From Laburnicola sp. R22_1 (Eukaryota; Ascomycota; Dothideomycetes; Pleosporales; Didymosphaeriaceae): a stretch of 64,000 bases of DNA. Made by a program: the position numbers and the translations under genes. Below the pieces are notes generated by a model. It was not told the origin of the DNA. It did no database searches and saw nothing but the letters and a program-made list of their open reading frames with translations. The stretch spans positions 1 to 64,000 of the forward strand of contig JACONQ010000004.1 of NCBI GenBank assembly GCA_014281115.1, in the 5' to 3' direction. Shown one piece after another: positions 45,642-58,747 of this stretch (position 1 is its first letter; the number at the start of each line of letters is the position of its first letter).

Positions 45642-45958
45642 TGTCAGATATAGGGGTATTCTTGATGAGATGAGATGGGAAGTGGTATGGTTGATTGATT
45701 GATGTTTTTTCCTTGTTTTTTCCTGGAGAAGCTCGGCTATCGCGAGAAGTATCTATCTAGTGCCAAGACACACTAGTACTATTTGGGATAGTACAGGGGC
45801 AGTGCAAAACAGTGGTGCGCCGGCCTCTTTTGATTTCACAGTGAAAACACTGTGATTTACACTGATTGCCAGTGTGTACAGGCCATATGATCGGACACAC
45901 CTACCCACCGTAATTCACAGTGAAACCACAGTGATTCACAGGGACTGTCTATCTGACA
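45642..45958 (-). repeat. 5' LTR of Copia-1 copy 2
   Basis: 317 bp (TGTCAGATATAGGGG ... CTGTCTATCTGACA on the + strand). Uninterrupted and intact, with a cluster of TCACAGTGA palindromes near the outer end. Confidence 0.95.
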
Positions 45959-46668
45959 ATGCGCTAGATGTTGTGCATTATGCCCCACTATTTCGGCCGT
46001 CAGACACAGGTCATGATGCTTCGCCATAAATGCTATAATCCTTCCTCAAAGCTAAGAGCGTTTATCTCACTTTAGCATTTAAAATTCTCCAATAGCATCC
46101 GGGTCTGAATGCCGGGTTTTTGGATCTCCGATGAGCTACTTCTTCGCCAGCTCAGATTTCTCGGATTGTAAGTGTATGTAGAATAGGATAGCATGAGTTG
46201 GCGTGATCAATCGCAAGCTAAGGTATTTAAAGTCCGTGGGGAACAGCAGCCGAGTGCCGGAGAGTTGGGCCCTTTACGCTAAGGCGTTAGAACGCAGTCT
46301 GCAGAACATAATTAGAAAACGCCCCAGCCGCTAATCAGGCAGATCTTTGACAGAGAGTAAGTTACGTTATCAAAACGCCATCGTGGGGTACAGGGCTCCA
46401 ATGCAAGCTAGAATAATATAACGTTATTATAGGGAGATTAATGTTACTTAATATAATATATATTATTATATAAAGAATCGCCTTTACTAGTCTAACTAGG
46501 CTACCACACAAGTGAAAATATTAATACACTTAGAAAACAAGTAGTAGAGAATAAACGCAAGATAGTAGTTAAGCTTCTATAATTATATAGATACCTTTAT
46601 TAGCGACTTATATTTTTACTAGAGCACTTCTCTACTTATAATACTAGTCTCTTAGTAAATATCTTATA
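45959..46668. other. Intergenic, no gene seen
   Basis: Host DNA joining to 38,214-38,956 if copy 2 is removed. Moderate GC up to about 46,400, then AT-rich. No domains recognised. Confidence 0.5.
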
Positions 46669-48532
46669 ACGTGGTTCACCAGTGAGTGACCCACACCAGT
46701 GAGCGCGCCACCTTTGCCAAGACCCCACCATCACCAACAATACCATCATAATACAACCACCTACCATGTCTTCTAAGCCATCTAATAAAGCTCGGTTACT
46801 TATTGCTATTAGAGCTATTGAACAAGACCCAAATCTTACAGAGCGAGCAGCAGCAGGGCTGTATAACGTTAATCGCAGAACGCTCAATCGAAGACGCAAC
46901 GGAACGACTGCACGACGCGATAACCCACCTAAATTAAAGAATTTTACTCTCCTTGAGGAGCAGGCGCTTGTTGATTGTATAATCGAGCTGGACACGCGTG
47001 GATTCCCTTCTACGAAGCTTATAATCCGCACAATGGCCAATTCACTACGTTTACAGAGAGGAAAGCCACCTGTTGGCATTAACTGGACAGACAGGTTTAT
47101 TAAGCGCAGACGTGAAGTTAAAACGCGTTGGTCTTGGTCATACGACAACCAGAGGGCACGACAGGAAGATCCTAAGGTTATAAACGCGTGGTTCAAGCTT
47201 GTGGAGGGCATTAAAGTCAAGTACGGCATTACGGATGAGGACACCTACAACTTTGATGAATCAGGCTTCCTGATGGGGGTTATAGGGTCTTAGCTTGTGG
47301 TTACTGCATTAGAGAGGCGTGCGAAACCCAAATTAATACAGCCAGGCGACCGCTAGTGGATTACAGTGATCCAGGGTATCTGTGCTGCTGGATAGGCAAT
47401 CCCTCCCTTCATTATCTACGCGGGCAAGCGTCACATCTCCACCTGGTACAAAGACGCGTCAATTCCTGGCGATTAGGTAATCGCTGTCAGCGAGAACAGC
47501 TAGACAAACAATAAGCTTGGTATTATGTGGTTAAAACACTTTAACGCGCATACAAAGGGACGCGCCAAAGGAACCTATTAGCTGCTAGTTATTAATAGCT
47601 ATAAGAGCCATAACTTAATTAAGTTCCAGGATTACTGCAAGGAACATAAGATTATTACTCTCTATATACTGCCATATTTGTCACACCTACTGCAGCCGTT
47701 AGATATAGGCTATTTCTCCCCGCTAAAGAAGGCATATAGTGCTGAGATCTTGGGCTTGGCGCGTTGGCTGATGACCCACATTACAAAGATTAAGTTCCTC
47801 CTAGCCTTTAAAACCGCGTTTTTGAAGGTTTTCTCTATAGAGACAATCAAGGGTGGTTTTTGCGGTGCTGGGCTAGTTCCATTAAATCCAGAGAAGGTGT
47901 TGCAGCACCTTAACATCCGCATCCGTACATCTAGTCTGCCCATTAAAGAGCCTACCACCTAGGAGTCTAAAACACCAAGTAACCTACGCGAATTTAAGGC
48001 GCAATCAACACTGGTTCGTAAGAGAATTAGAGATCACTTCGATTCATTACTAACTTTAACTATGTAGGTGCTTAAGAAGCTTAAAAAAGGCGCTCTAAGT
48101 GCAATGCATAGTCAGGTACTAGTGTTAGATGAAATTGCAGGCCTTCGCAAGACAATTAAGGAGACTACAAGGCGAAAATCGCGTAAAAGGAGGTATATCC
48201 AGCATTAGGGATCACTTACAGTAGCAGAGGGATCTTAGCTAGCCACTCCTAAGGACGCTAGTGGACAGAAGAAGAGTAAATAGTTGTTAGGTACTAGTCG
48301 CGCTGCAACAGGGCCATCAACTTAACGGCGTTGTGGCATCTGCAGGCAACCTGGACACAATGCGCAAACCTGCCAGGGAGTTAAAGAGGAAGAATCTGAA
48401 TTAAATGCATTAACTTAGTATATATTTTTAAGTAGTGTTGCGACGCAGTCTGATAATGAATGAAATGGTTTGGTGGGGTCTTGGCAAAGGTGGCGCGCTC
48501 ACTAGTGTGGGTTACTCGCTGGTGAACCACGT
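46669..48532 (+). mobile_element. pogo/Fot1 element D
   Basis: 1,864 bp; inverted repeats begin ACGTGGTTCACCAGTGAG with a doubled ACCAGTGAG motif and the inner TTTGCCAAGACCCCACCA block shared with family A. TA duplicates lie at 46,667-46,668 and 48,533-48,534. Confidence 0.94.
46766..48418 (+). pseudogene. Transposase of pogo D, RIP stops
   Basis: 551-codon frame. Helix-turn-helix (LTERAAAGLYNVNRRTLNRR) and CENP-B-like domain are open to 47,293. Then TAG or TGA-type stops interrupt YNFDESGFLMG (first Asp present), LLVINSYKSHNLIKF (second Asp changed to Asn, Gly to Ser, His to Tyr) and YLSHLLQPLDIGYFSPLKK (third Asp retained). A CX2CX4HX4C knuckle (CGICRQPGHNAQTC) closes it. Dead, but the N-terminal DNA-binding half could still be made. 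Confidence 0.88.
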
Positions 48533-49587
<1,055 letters not shown>

Positions 49588-49974
49588 ACCTAGATTATAA
49601 GCGAGTCGCCCTTATAAGCGAGTCGCCCACCTTATTAACTCTCTTAGCCTTTTATAGCCTGTACATCCACAACGCAATAAAATAATATTAATATAAGAGC
49701 TGTCCTAGTTTAAGTAGTATCTATTGTACGCTTTTCACACGTTTGTGAGTTATGACCAGTCTCTCTGCAGCGACCGCAGCGCGCTAAGGCCTGCCGGCTT
49801 GTACCTGATCGCGCCTTGCCTTGACGCATTTCTCCCTTAAGTTGCTGCTTAACAGCCCTTTAAGTAATAATATCCTCTCCCTCTGCCTTTAATAGGGTGC
49901 CTTGCTTCTGGATCCGCTTCTTTTTGCGATTCTTGCGCGTTGTGGCGGCCTCATTTGCTCTCTTTGTCAGATAT

Positions 49975-50282
49975 CAGGTCACTGGAAATCACTGTGATTT
50001 CACTGTGAAATCCAGTAGTCACGTGCGTCCGATCACATGGTCTCCTTATGACGACAGTTGGTGTAACTTACAGTGATTTCACTGTGAGATCACTGTGAAA
50101 TACACAAAGGAGACTGGCGTACTACTGTTACACTACTCCGCACTATTACTAGTGCGTCTTAGCGCTAGATAGATATTGCGTACGATAGCTGAGCTTCTCC
50201 GACAGAGATCACTCGACAATCAATTCATCATCAAATCCATCACTTTCATCTCATCTCATCAAAGATACTTACGTATCTGACA
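49975..50282 (+). repeat. Solo LTR, diverged Copia-1 relative
   Basis: 308 bp, TGTCAGATATCAGGTCACTGG ... ACGTATCTGACA. Flanks CTCTT and CTCCT form a near-perfect 5-bp duplicate. It carries several TCACTGTGA palindromes and matches Copia-1 LTR ends, but the body differs. Confidence 0.88.
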
Positions 50283-50660
50283 CTCCTAAGGCTTAAGATT
50301 CGCTCGCGCATAAGCGCCATTTAATATATTGCTTTAGAAGAGCCTCTTTCTAGCTAATTAAGCCTCTTAATAATAGAAGCAGGTGATAAGCTCTTATGCG
50401 CGCGAATCCGCTCGCAAATCAACGTTGATTGAGCCTCTAGTTTGCGCATATTACTAGGTGTTTTAGCCTTCTACATAGCCTCTAGTAGGGTTGCTAGCGA
50501 CGGCGTCCTTAGCTTAATATTAAGCTTTAAGATTACTACCTCTAGATTATATAGGGCTAGTCTAGCGCCCTAAAAGCTTGCGCAGATATTCTCCTTTGTA
50601 ATTAACTAGTTATAGGCGGCGTAGAAGACAGGTAGGAACTTAAGCTTAGTAATATAGTTA

Positions 50661-52475
50661 CAGTCAACTCTCGTTATAACGATGTCCGTTTTAGCGATAT
50701 CCTCGATATAGCGATATTTTTCGCTTGCACGGATTCAACTCCACACAATCTACCCCTGTATCCGATATTCAATATCTAATACCACTTCAGCGCCAAGTAT
50801 CGTTATAGAAGCTATGGGCCGCAAGGGGATATCCAATCATGAGAGGAAGGCTCTCCGCGCCTGGGCCTTCTCTCAGCAACCACAGCCACGACAGAAAGCT
50901 ATTATCGCATAGTTTAAAGCTAAATTTGGCAGAAAGCTCTCCCAATTAACTGTATCTAAGTCTCTCGACGATCGCTTTTGACACCTCGACGCCCTACCTG
51001 CCTCCGCCTCCGGTACATCCATATCCGATACAGCCTACCGCTCACAAGCGGCTGCCTGGCCTCTGCTTGAGTCTATCCTGTATAAGTGGCAGCAGGGAAT
51101 ACAAGTGCGAGGGGGACTAGTATCAGGCGATATACTTGCTGAGAAAGCTCGAGAGATCTGGCGTCAGATTCCAGCCTACCAGGGCCAGGCTATTCCTAAG
51201 TTCTCGTCTGGCTGGGTATCAAAATTCAAGCAGCGATATAGGATAGCAGAGGTTACACAGCACGGCGAGCAGAGCTCTGTACCAACGCAAACAGCAGCCG
51301 AGATAGTAGATGTACAGAACATCTGCATCCGATACCCAGACAGCGATATATTCAACATAGACGAGACTGGGCTATACTAGAGGTGGGCAATATTAAGAGG
51401 GCTAGCTACTGCCTTAATGCCTGGTGTTAAGAAAGATAAAGCTAGGGTATCTATCATGCTCTGCTGCAACGCTACTAGTACTAAGCGCGTAGCACCATAG
51501 GTGATAGGAAAGTCAAAACAGCCTCGAGCTTTGCGAGGAGTTAATATATTAGCTATTAGCTGTGTCTAGGGGGCCTCCAAGAAGGGCTGGGTAAACACAT
51601 CTATTATGGCTAAGTAGCATTCTATAGCTATATTAGCTCAAGGAAGGTTGTTCTTCTTATGGACAACTACTCGGCCTATCTTTCTGGCCTTCAACAATCG
51701 CCGCCTCCGTCCAATATCGCGATCCAGCTCTTACTAAAGAACTCAACAAGCATGTATTAGCCTCTTAATTAGAGTATCATCTAGAACTTCAAGACCTACA
51801 ACTAGAGGCAGTAGCTAGCGTTCACAGTTAAACACTACAACCTTAGCCTTAATCCATTCAAATTCATGACGATTCTCTATACGCTCCACTAGATAGCTAA
51901 ATTATAGCTGCTCGATATTAAGGATACTACTATCCTACACTGCTACATCAAGAGCACGTGCATCCCGAAGAGGTGGCTAGATCCTAGCTCTGGACTTGAT
52001 AGAGAGGAGCCAATAGAGAGTCTATATCAGGCTGCTGCCCAGGCTGGCCAGATCCAGGATCCTATGGCTATAGAGAACTTTCTCAATCCAGTAGATGAGG
52101 ATTTAGAGGAGGAAGAGGAGGATACATCCCTACAGGATATCGTAGTTGCTTAGCTAGGGCTTGTTCAAGGATTAGAGGAAGAGGAGGAGGTGCTACCTCC
52201 TCCTGCTCTAAGCGTTGCAGAGGCTCTTTAGACTGTACAGGTTCTACTCTGCTATTAGGAGTATCAGGAGACTGCAAAGTATGAGGATATATCCTATATG
52301 AAGCGGCTAGAGAGGTCGTTGAAAGCTCAGTCAATCAGAAGTATGAGGCAGTCAACAATTTCGGAGTGGCTGCAAGTCCGCCAAGACTAGCTTAATAATC
52401 ATCGATTAAACGATATTTCGATATAACGATAGAATTTGCTGTGCACGGATTAATCGTTATAACGAGAGTTGACTG
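50661..52475 (+). mobile_element. Tigger-like pogo element F, nested in E
   Basis: 1,815 bp; inverted repeats CAGTCAACTCTCGTTATAACGA; TA duplicates 50,659-50,660 and 52,476-52,477. Different superfamily branch from A-E, with Tigger-type ends. Confidence 0.92.
50814..52390 (+). pseudogene. Transposase of element F (Tigger/CENP-B type)
   Basis: Begins MGRKGISNHERKALRAWAF; CENP-B HTH (IPKFSSGWVSKFKQRYRI); FNIDETGLY (first Asp) then a stop; MDNYSAYLSGLQQ (second Asp); PLNQSIIQNFK (third Asp changed to Asn). A frameshift lies in the 51,640-51,760 interval. The C-terminal acidic tail (EDLEEEEEDTSLQD) ends RQD*. Dead. Confidence 0.85.
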
Positions 52476-55012
52476 TAATATGGTCGCGTATTAGGCTCGA
52501 CACTTGGCACCCATACGCCCACTTTAATGGCGAGAAACAGCCAATATCTAGCGGCTGCAGGAGGTGCGACAAATATGGCGGCATATAGAGAGTATAGATA
52601 TTATTATCCTTATAGATTTCTTAGAATTTAAGCGACTTATGGCTCTTATAGCTGTTAAGTATAAGTAGCTAGCGCGCGCCTATTCTACGCGCTGCTATAT
52701 ACTTAATAAAGTGCTGTAGCTAGGCAATACTAAGCTTATTAGTAGTCTAATCATTATCGCTAAGCCTAATAGTCTAGTTGCCTAGTATATCCTCGCCCTT
52801 ATACTAGGCAGAGAGGTAATACTAGCCAGCGAAAATAATAAAGGGCGGGATTACCCACCTAGTAGCGTTAATTCTATAGATTACCGTGACCTATTCGCGA
52901 TTGCCTAGCTAAATTACTTTTGGTTAGCTACGTCTCTCTAATCCTGTAATAAGTAGCTAGGAGAATATCTTGCCTATTAGAAAGCCAGTCTTATTAAAGT
53001 TGAAGGTATCCTTATTATAGATACTGTAGGTGGCCTTTATACGCGCTACGAGGTTAAACTAGCGTTGTATAGCTTTTAGATTCTCGCAAAGTGCTCTCTA
53101 GTAGTTATACGGTTAATTAAACCGCGTAGTAAGGCTGTCTATTCGCTTAACAAAGTTTCTAGGCCACTGTTAACTAACCTGGCCACTGCCGCGCTCAGCG
53201 AGCAACTTATCTGCCATATTCCGCACAGCTTCTAGAGTAGGCGCAAACCCTCGCGAATCTAGATTAAGTATATACTTAATAATCACCTCCTCTTCTAGCT
53301 TAGTAAGCTTTCTTAAGTTGGGCTGGCAATCGCGTCGCGTAGGCTTCCTGGCGCGTTAGTCGCGCAGCGTTAATTGGGGAACATTATAAGCCCGTACAGC
53401 CTCTTGTATAGTCTAAATTTGGTTCTAATTAATAGCTAGAATAGTAAGATAGATATCTGCTTTATTGTAGGGCAATTAAGTAGAAGTTAGTTAAGCCATT
53501 ATAGTTTATAGGTAACGCGTTGTAGAAAGTTAATAAGGTGGGCGACTTGCTTATAATCTAGATTAGTAACGTACTCCACAACCGAGCGACTCACCCAACC
53601 GAGCGACTCACTTTTGCCAAGACCCCACCAAAACGTGCTACTATTAATAGTACAACGCGATGCCTTAACAACACAACAAACTACTAGCGTTAAACAAAGC
53701 TTGTATACAGCTTGCAATCTAGGCTATTAAACAAGACGCGTCACTTTCGCAAAGACGCGCTGCCGCCATCTATAACATCCCTTAAAAGACCCTTAGCTGA
53801 CAACGCGCTAGAATCGCCTTCCAACGCGACTGCCTACCTAACATAATAAAGCTTACTATAAGAGAGGAGAAGGCGATTATACAGCATGTACTCGACCTAG
53901 ACTTGCGAGGATTCCCGCCACGGCTTGCTGCTGTGGAGGATATGGCCAATTCTTTGCTAGCTGAGCGGCATTGCGACCCTGTGGGCCATAACTAGGCTCC
54001 AAACTTTGTTAAGCGCCAGCTAGAGCTTAAAGTCAAGTTTAATCGAAAGTACGACTATAAGAGAGCCCTCTGGGAGGATCCTGAGGTGATACAAGGCTGG
54101 TTCCAGCTTGTGAAGAACATGAAGGCTAAGTATGGTATCCTAGATAAGAACACCTACAATTTCGACGAGTCTGGCTTTATAATAGGCATAATATTAACTA
54201 GAGCGGTAGTCACAGACTCTAAGCGTCGAGGACGGCCAAAGCAAGTGCAGCAGGGCAATAGGGAGTGGACAATAGTTATCCAAGGCATTAACGCAATAGG
54301 GTGGTGGATCCCACCCTTCATTATCTTTGGGGGCAAGCACCACCTCTCCGCCTGGTATAAGGAGAAGGATCTACCTTATAATTGGGTTATTGCAGTCTCT
54401 AAGAACGGCTGGACGACAAATAAGCTTGGTCTGCAATGGCTAAAGCACTTTAATAAGCATACAAAGAGGCGTACTATTAGTGGAGCACGTTTGCTCATTA
54501 TTAATGGCCACGAAAGTCACAACTCGCTCGAATTCCAGGATTACTGCAAAAAGAGTAATATTATTACTCTCTATATGCCTCCACATTCGTCGCACCTCTT
54601 GCAGCCACTTAACGTGGGTTGTTTTGCGCCATTAAAGAAGGCGTATGGGCGCCAAGCCGAGAATCTAATGCGCAACCACATCACGCACATCACCAAAATC
54701 AAGTTCCTACCTTGCTTTATTGCTGCTTTTAAGGCTTCAATTACTGAAAGTAATATCAAAGGAGGCTTTCGAGGTGCTGGCCTAGTGCCCCACGACCTAG
54801 AGGCTGTACTATCGCAGCTTGACGTCCGCCTGCGTACGCCTCCAGAATGTACTATTCGCGATAGTACATGGGAGTCGCAAACTCCGCGAAATAGTACAGA
54901 ACTTGGGTCACAATCAATGCTGGTTAAGCAGAGGATTTAAAGGCATGTGGATAGTTCCCCAACTTATATAGTTAAGGCGGTGGAAAAGCTCGTTAAAGGC
55001 GCTAAGCTAATA

Positions 55013-57123
55013 ACGTGTCTGTGCGCGTGCCGAGCCACTTCGCGTGACGAGCCACCCAACACCATAACAGCTTATGCAAAAATGAAGCTATAGAGCCACC
55101 CACAATTAATATTATTACAGGATTTTCTAGAGGGGCACTAAATAGATCCTTGCGATTAATTTGCACTATTTATATCTGTCTGGAAGCTTGACGTTGCGGC
55201 CGCGACGTGTAGAGACGGTTGGGGCAGCAGATGCGCCCTCTGAGGACTCCTCAACATCTGAAGCATCAACAACACGTTTCTAACGTTTTCTGCTCTATAG
55301 AGATAGCTGAGAGGCCTTCCTCTTACCCTTTTTAGATAACTGTAGAGCTTTTTTTGCGTCGCGGGCAGACTTCTAGGCAGCGCGCTAAGCTGCCTTTTTA
55401 GCTCTCTCCTTCTCTCTTGCCTCCTTCGCTGCCTCTCGCGCAGCACGCTTTTCCTGCTGGATTTTCTCCTTGTATAGTCTAACTGCCTTCTTTAGCTCTG
55501 CTGTCTCTGCTTTTTGAAGCTGCTGCTCCTTATCCTCCTACTCCTTAATAGATTAACGGACACGTGCCTCTCTCACCTTCCTAGGTGACCAGAACACTGA
55601 CCCACTGTGATACTCCTTGCGCTGTTAGAGATCTAGAGCTTTGCCCTTCTTCTTACGCTTCTGCTTTATAAACAGTGCCTCCCTAAGCCCATCAATATCG
55701 TGGTGGAGTAGCTCATTTTGAACAGATAGATAGTGGAGCGATTGACGAAGCTTCTGCGTATCCTTACTACTCTAATCCTTAACTGCAGAGCGTACGAGCC
55801 TATCCACCTTTCTCCAATCATAATCGCTCAGTAGGGATGAGGAGCTTTCTCTTAATTCTTAAGATCTAGTGAATCTATCGAGGATTGGATCAGGATCAGG
55901 TGGTGATATGCCTGTTGCTCTAAAAGAGCTAAGGATTGTTAATTCCTTAAAGGAGGCTTGCCATGCCTTCCAGAATAGTGGGAAGAAATTGCCCTTCTTA
56001 ATAGAAACTAGGCCTTGGCCTGCGTTAAGGTATTTCGAGAGCTCAGCTAAGTAGGCAGTTAATAGAGGCTTGAACATTGCAACGTTAAGTAGCTAAAGCG
56101 TATAAGTTGAATAAGGAGGCAGGATAGCAAGCAGGATCCTATGCTTATCACAGTAGTCGATGAAATCCATTGTAATGTGGGATCTATGGCCGTCTAGGAT
56201 TAGGAGCCGATATGCTTGTCGAGTCTTCTCTTTTGTACAGCGATCGAATACCTATTCAAGCTAGGCAAGACCAATATCGTTGTTCGTCCAGCCAGAGGGT
56301 GATAAGGTGATAAAGACTTCATGTTCTCCTGCCTTGATATCTTCTACCTAGGCTGATTGGATGCCTTTGTTGGCAGCCTCATAGATCAGGCTAGGAGGCA
56401 GAGCAGATCTATTGGCGCATATACATGCTAGGAGCGTGATCCACGCGCGGTTTCCATCCTGGAGTGATGCCCTAACCTCCTTCTTCTCCCACATTCGTCG
56501 GCTGAATATTCTCTTTAATTTGCCAACAACACTGATTATAAAGCCTTTCTCATCCATATTGTAGGTATGACGAGGATCTATTTGATATTGATTGATCTTG
56601 TCATGTAGGAGCTGAAAGTAGAGGCGATATTTATCCCTGAATTAGCTTTGTGGCGATTGCTGTCTATGCCGACTGTCTATTGCGAGATAAGATGAATGCT
56701 GTGTCGGTTGATAAAGCGGGTAACCCAGCTCTCGCTGACTGCCTCCTTGGCTACTGTAGAGGCGAAATTTCGTACCATCTCCCTAGTAGGTGGTATATGT
56801 CTCTCTGTGAGTCCTTTGATATATTTTACAAGCTCCTGCTCTTGCTGTGGGTTGAGTTTCTGCTGGTTGATGTTCTTGGCTTCATTTGGTGCCTGAACGC
56901 GCTTGTGTCTTCGGGATAACGTAGTTCGATCTACACCGTAGGTGGCAGCAATATTTCTGTACGAAAATGATTCCCCTGGATTTAAAGATTCAATAGCTGC
57001 AATCGCATCCTCGATTGCCCCCATATTGGTGGAGTTATGACGCGTCAAATTCAGGCGATTATTTAGCGTTTTGGTGTTGGGTGGCTCGGCACGCGAAGTG
57101 GCTCGGCACGCGCACAGACACGT
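55013..57123 (-). mobile_element. pogo element B, nested in A2
   Basis: 2,111 bp; ends ACGTGTCTGTGCGCGTGCCGAGCCAC with the GAGCCAC motif doubled; TA duplicates 55,011-55,012 and 57,124-57,125. The empty site is seen in A1 at about 17,628. Confidence 0.95.
55156..57048 (-). pseudogene. Transposase of pogo B
   Basis: Starts MTRHNSTNMGAIEDAIAA; helix-turn-helix (SYRNIAATYGVDRTTLSRR), CENP-B-type domain (HIPPTREMVRNFA) to about 56,677; then MDEKGFII (first Asp), LLILDGHRSHITMDF (second Asp intact, unlike A) and, after a stop, LLNVAMFKPL (third position Asn). Basic C-terminus (RERQRRRQERRRELKRQL). Frame changes twice, so at least two indels exist. Confidence 0.85.
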
Positions 57124-57554
57124 TAGGGCATTCTTTGGTGTTGATGACTAAACGCAACGCCAAACTTCAAGCTACTAATAAGGCCGCCACGCGACGTAAA
57201 TTGCATAAAAGAAAGCGATTGCAGCAAGAAGGAGCTCTTATAGCTAAAGAGGGCCAGCGGCTAGCTACTCTAAAGGACTTTGCGGCGCGCAGTGATGGCA
57301 AGAAGGCAAAGAAGAGGGCGCGCGTTGATGGAGGCGAGCCAACTCAACAGCGCTGTGGACGCTGCGGCGAGCCTAGGCACAATAGAACAACGTGTAAATA
57401 ACCTGCAGAAGTAGATTCTGAATAGATTGGCCTATTTAGACTATTGATAATAGTTCGTATTGACTCTGTACTGTCGTGAATAGTACATGTTTTGGTGGGG
57501 TCTTGGCAAAAGTGAGTCGCTCGGTTGGGTGAGTCGCTCGGTTGTGGAGTACGT

Positions 57555-58747
57555 TATAAATAAATATAATATTTAAAAAAAAGTAAAATAGGAAGAAGAG
57601 AAATATTATAAACCTTTTAGTATATAGTATAATATTATAAGAGAAAGCTATAAGTAAAATATAATATAAAGTTATAAAATATTTAAAAAAATTATAAAGT
57701 AAGTATATTAGTTTTATAGAACTTAGCTTAATAAAACTAAAAACTACTACTAGAACCTTAGTGCTATTAGAGTAGAAGTCTTACTTTTTACGCTATAAAA
57801 CTAGATAGTCTTAATATATTCTATATAGAAATAGGTAACTTTTTTAAGTATTAGTATTATATAGTCTAGTTTTATTTATTATCTATACGTATAAATATAA
57901 GTATAGAAATAAACTATAGTAGTAGTAATTACGTATTAGAAAGTAAGTAATAAGGAGTTTATAAGATAAAGAAGGGCTAGTCTAAGGATAGACTTAAATT
58001 TGTAAGTAATTTATTAAATTTAGGCCGAAGAAGTAGATCTTATAGGTAGATTCTTTATATAAGAGTATAGAATTCTAAAATATTACTAGGACTCTTCTTT
58101 ACCCACGCGCGCTCTAGTAGTAAGAGTGAGTTTAGGCCTATTAAGCACACTAGTCTGGTTAATTGTGCCTTAGGCGCTTTAATTTATTTATTTATTCATA
58201 TTAGTTTTTTATAAATTCTACGCCTTAATAGCAAGTATAACTAAGATTTAATAGCCAAAGTACGTTTAAAAAAAAGGCGCGATTAGGATAAGCCACAGTA
58301 GGGAGCCGAAGCATAACGCGATTTTACCCACGCGCGCTCCAGCGGCAAGGGTGAGTCTAGCCCCATTAAGTACACTAGTCCAGCTGATTGTGCTTTGCGC
58401 GCTTCAAAGTTCGGACCAAGTTTGCTATGTAAAGAGGCAATTTTGGTCCCCACTTTGGGCTTCGCGTGTAAAACACCGTGTTATAATATTTGTGCACTGT
58501 TTCTGCCCCCAAACACATGTTCTTTCAACTTGGTGAGTAGGACGAGGAGTAATCTTATTAGCAGAAGGTTCGGAAGCTCGAAGACTCGCTAAGGACTTGA
58601 CGCAAAATGCATATTGGTTCCATGGTGGAGTTGGGATGAAGTACGATGTTGCGAGTTAAATACCATATATGAGACGAGACTTCCTAGGCACTTGTGACAT
58701 TGAGCAGTCTTCGAAACAGTCTTCTCTTGAACAATCCCCCAGTAAAA
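57555..58747. other. AT-rich RIP-like block with a direct repeat pair
   Basis: No gene in 57,557-58,600. Two related segments, near 58,101-58,175 and 58,324-58,400, share ACCCACGCGCGCTC and CACACTAGTC(C/T)-like blocks and differ mainly by C/T and G/A. The second is GC-richer and may be the less damaged copy. Confidence 0.6.
58101..58400 (+). repeat. Diverged direct repeat pair, about 75 bp, 220 bp apart
   Basis: Both copies start TACCCACGCGCGCTC, contain AAGNGTGAGT and end in CACTAGTC-GGTTAATTGTG or CACTAGTC-AGCTGATTGTG. Differences are almost all transitions. Confidence 0.7.

Larger units (their letters stand above)
38957..45958 (-). mobile_element. Copia-1 retrotransposon, copy 2, minus strand, with mariner M2 in one LTR
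   Basis: Full-length element flanked by a perfect 5-bp duplication ATGCG (38,952-38,956 and 45,959-45,963). Its 5' LTR is at 45,642-45,958 and its 3' LTR is 38,957-39,002 plus 40,485-40,754, split by M2 at a TA. LTR ends are TGTCAGATA and TATCTGACA. The two LTRs differ at only a few positions once M2 is removed, so it inserted more recently than copy 1. Confidence 0.95.
49710..53499 (-). pseudogene. Transposase of pogo E, strongly RIP-eroded
   Basis: Begins at 53,499; read through stops it shows CENP-B-like HTH (RGFAPTLEAVRNMADKLL), TFNFNKTGFLIG (first Asp lost), LLILNSYKSHKSLKF (second Asp lost) and LSHLLQPLDIGCFSPL. A C-terminal knuckle (CGRCRETGHNSQTC) lies near 49,770. Element F is inserted after about residue 395 and the solo LTR near the C-terminus. 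The net length after removing both inserts is not a clean multiple of three, so an indel exists. Confidence 0.8.
49588..53563 (-). mobile_element. pogo element E with two nested insertions
   Basis: Bounded by TA and ACCTAGATTATAAGCG...; the left end carries the ATAAGCGAGTCGCCC motif twice, the right end once. A solo Copia LTR (49,975-50,282) and element F (50,661-52,475) lie inside. It ends one base before the TA duplicate of A2. Confidence 0.85.
53660..57401 (+). pseudogene. Transposase of pogo A2, split by element B
   Basis: Read through stops from MPQQHNK-like start to CGRCGEPRHNRTTCK and TAA at 57,399-57,401. With B and one TA removed it is 1,629 nt, the length of A1. First Asp in YNFDESGF; LLIINGHESH and LQPLNVG carry Asn for the second and third. 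Open stretch 54,086-54,940 retains most of the catalytic core. C-terminal knuckle resumes after B. Both Asp-to-Asn changes are shared with A1. Confidence 0.9.
53569..57554 (+). mobile_element. pogo/Fot1 element A2 with nested element B
   Basis: TA duplicates 53,567-53,568 and 57,555-57,556; same inverted repeats as A1 but opposite orientation. Total 3,986 bp; 1,873 bp after removing B (55,013-57,123) and one TA, exactly equal to A1. Confidence 0.95.
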
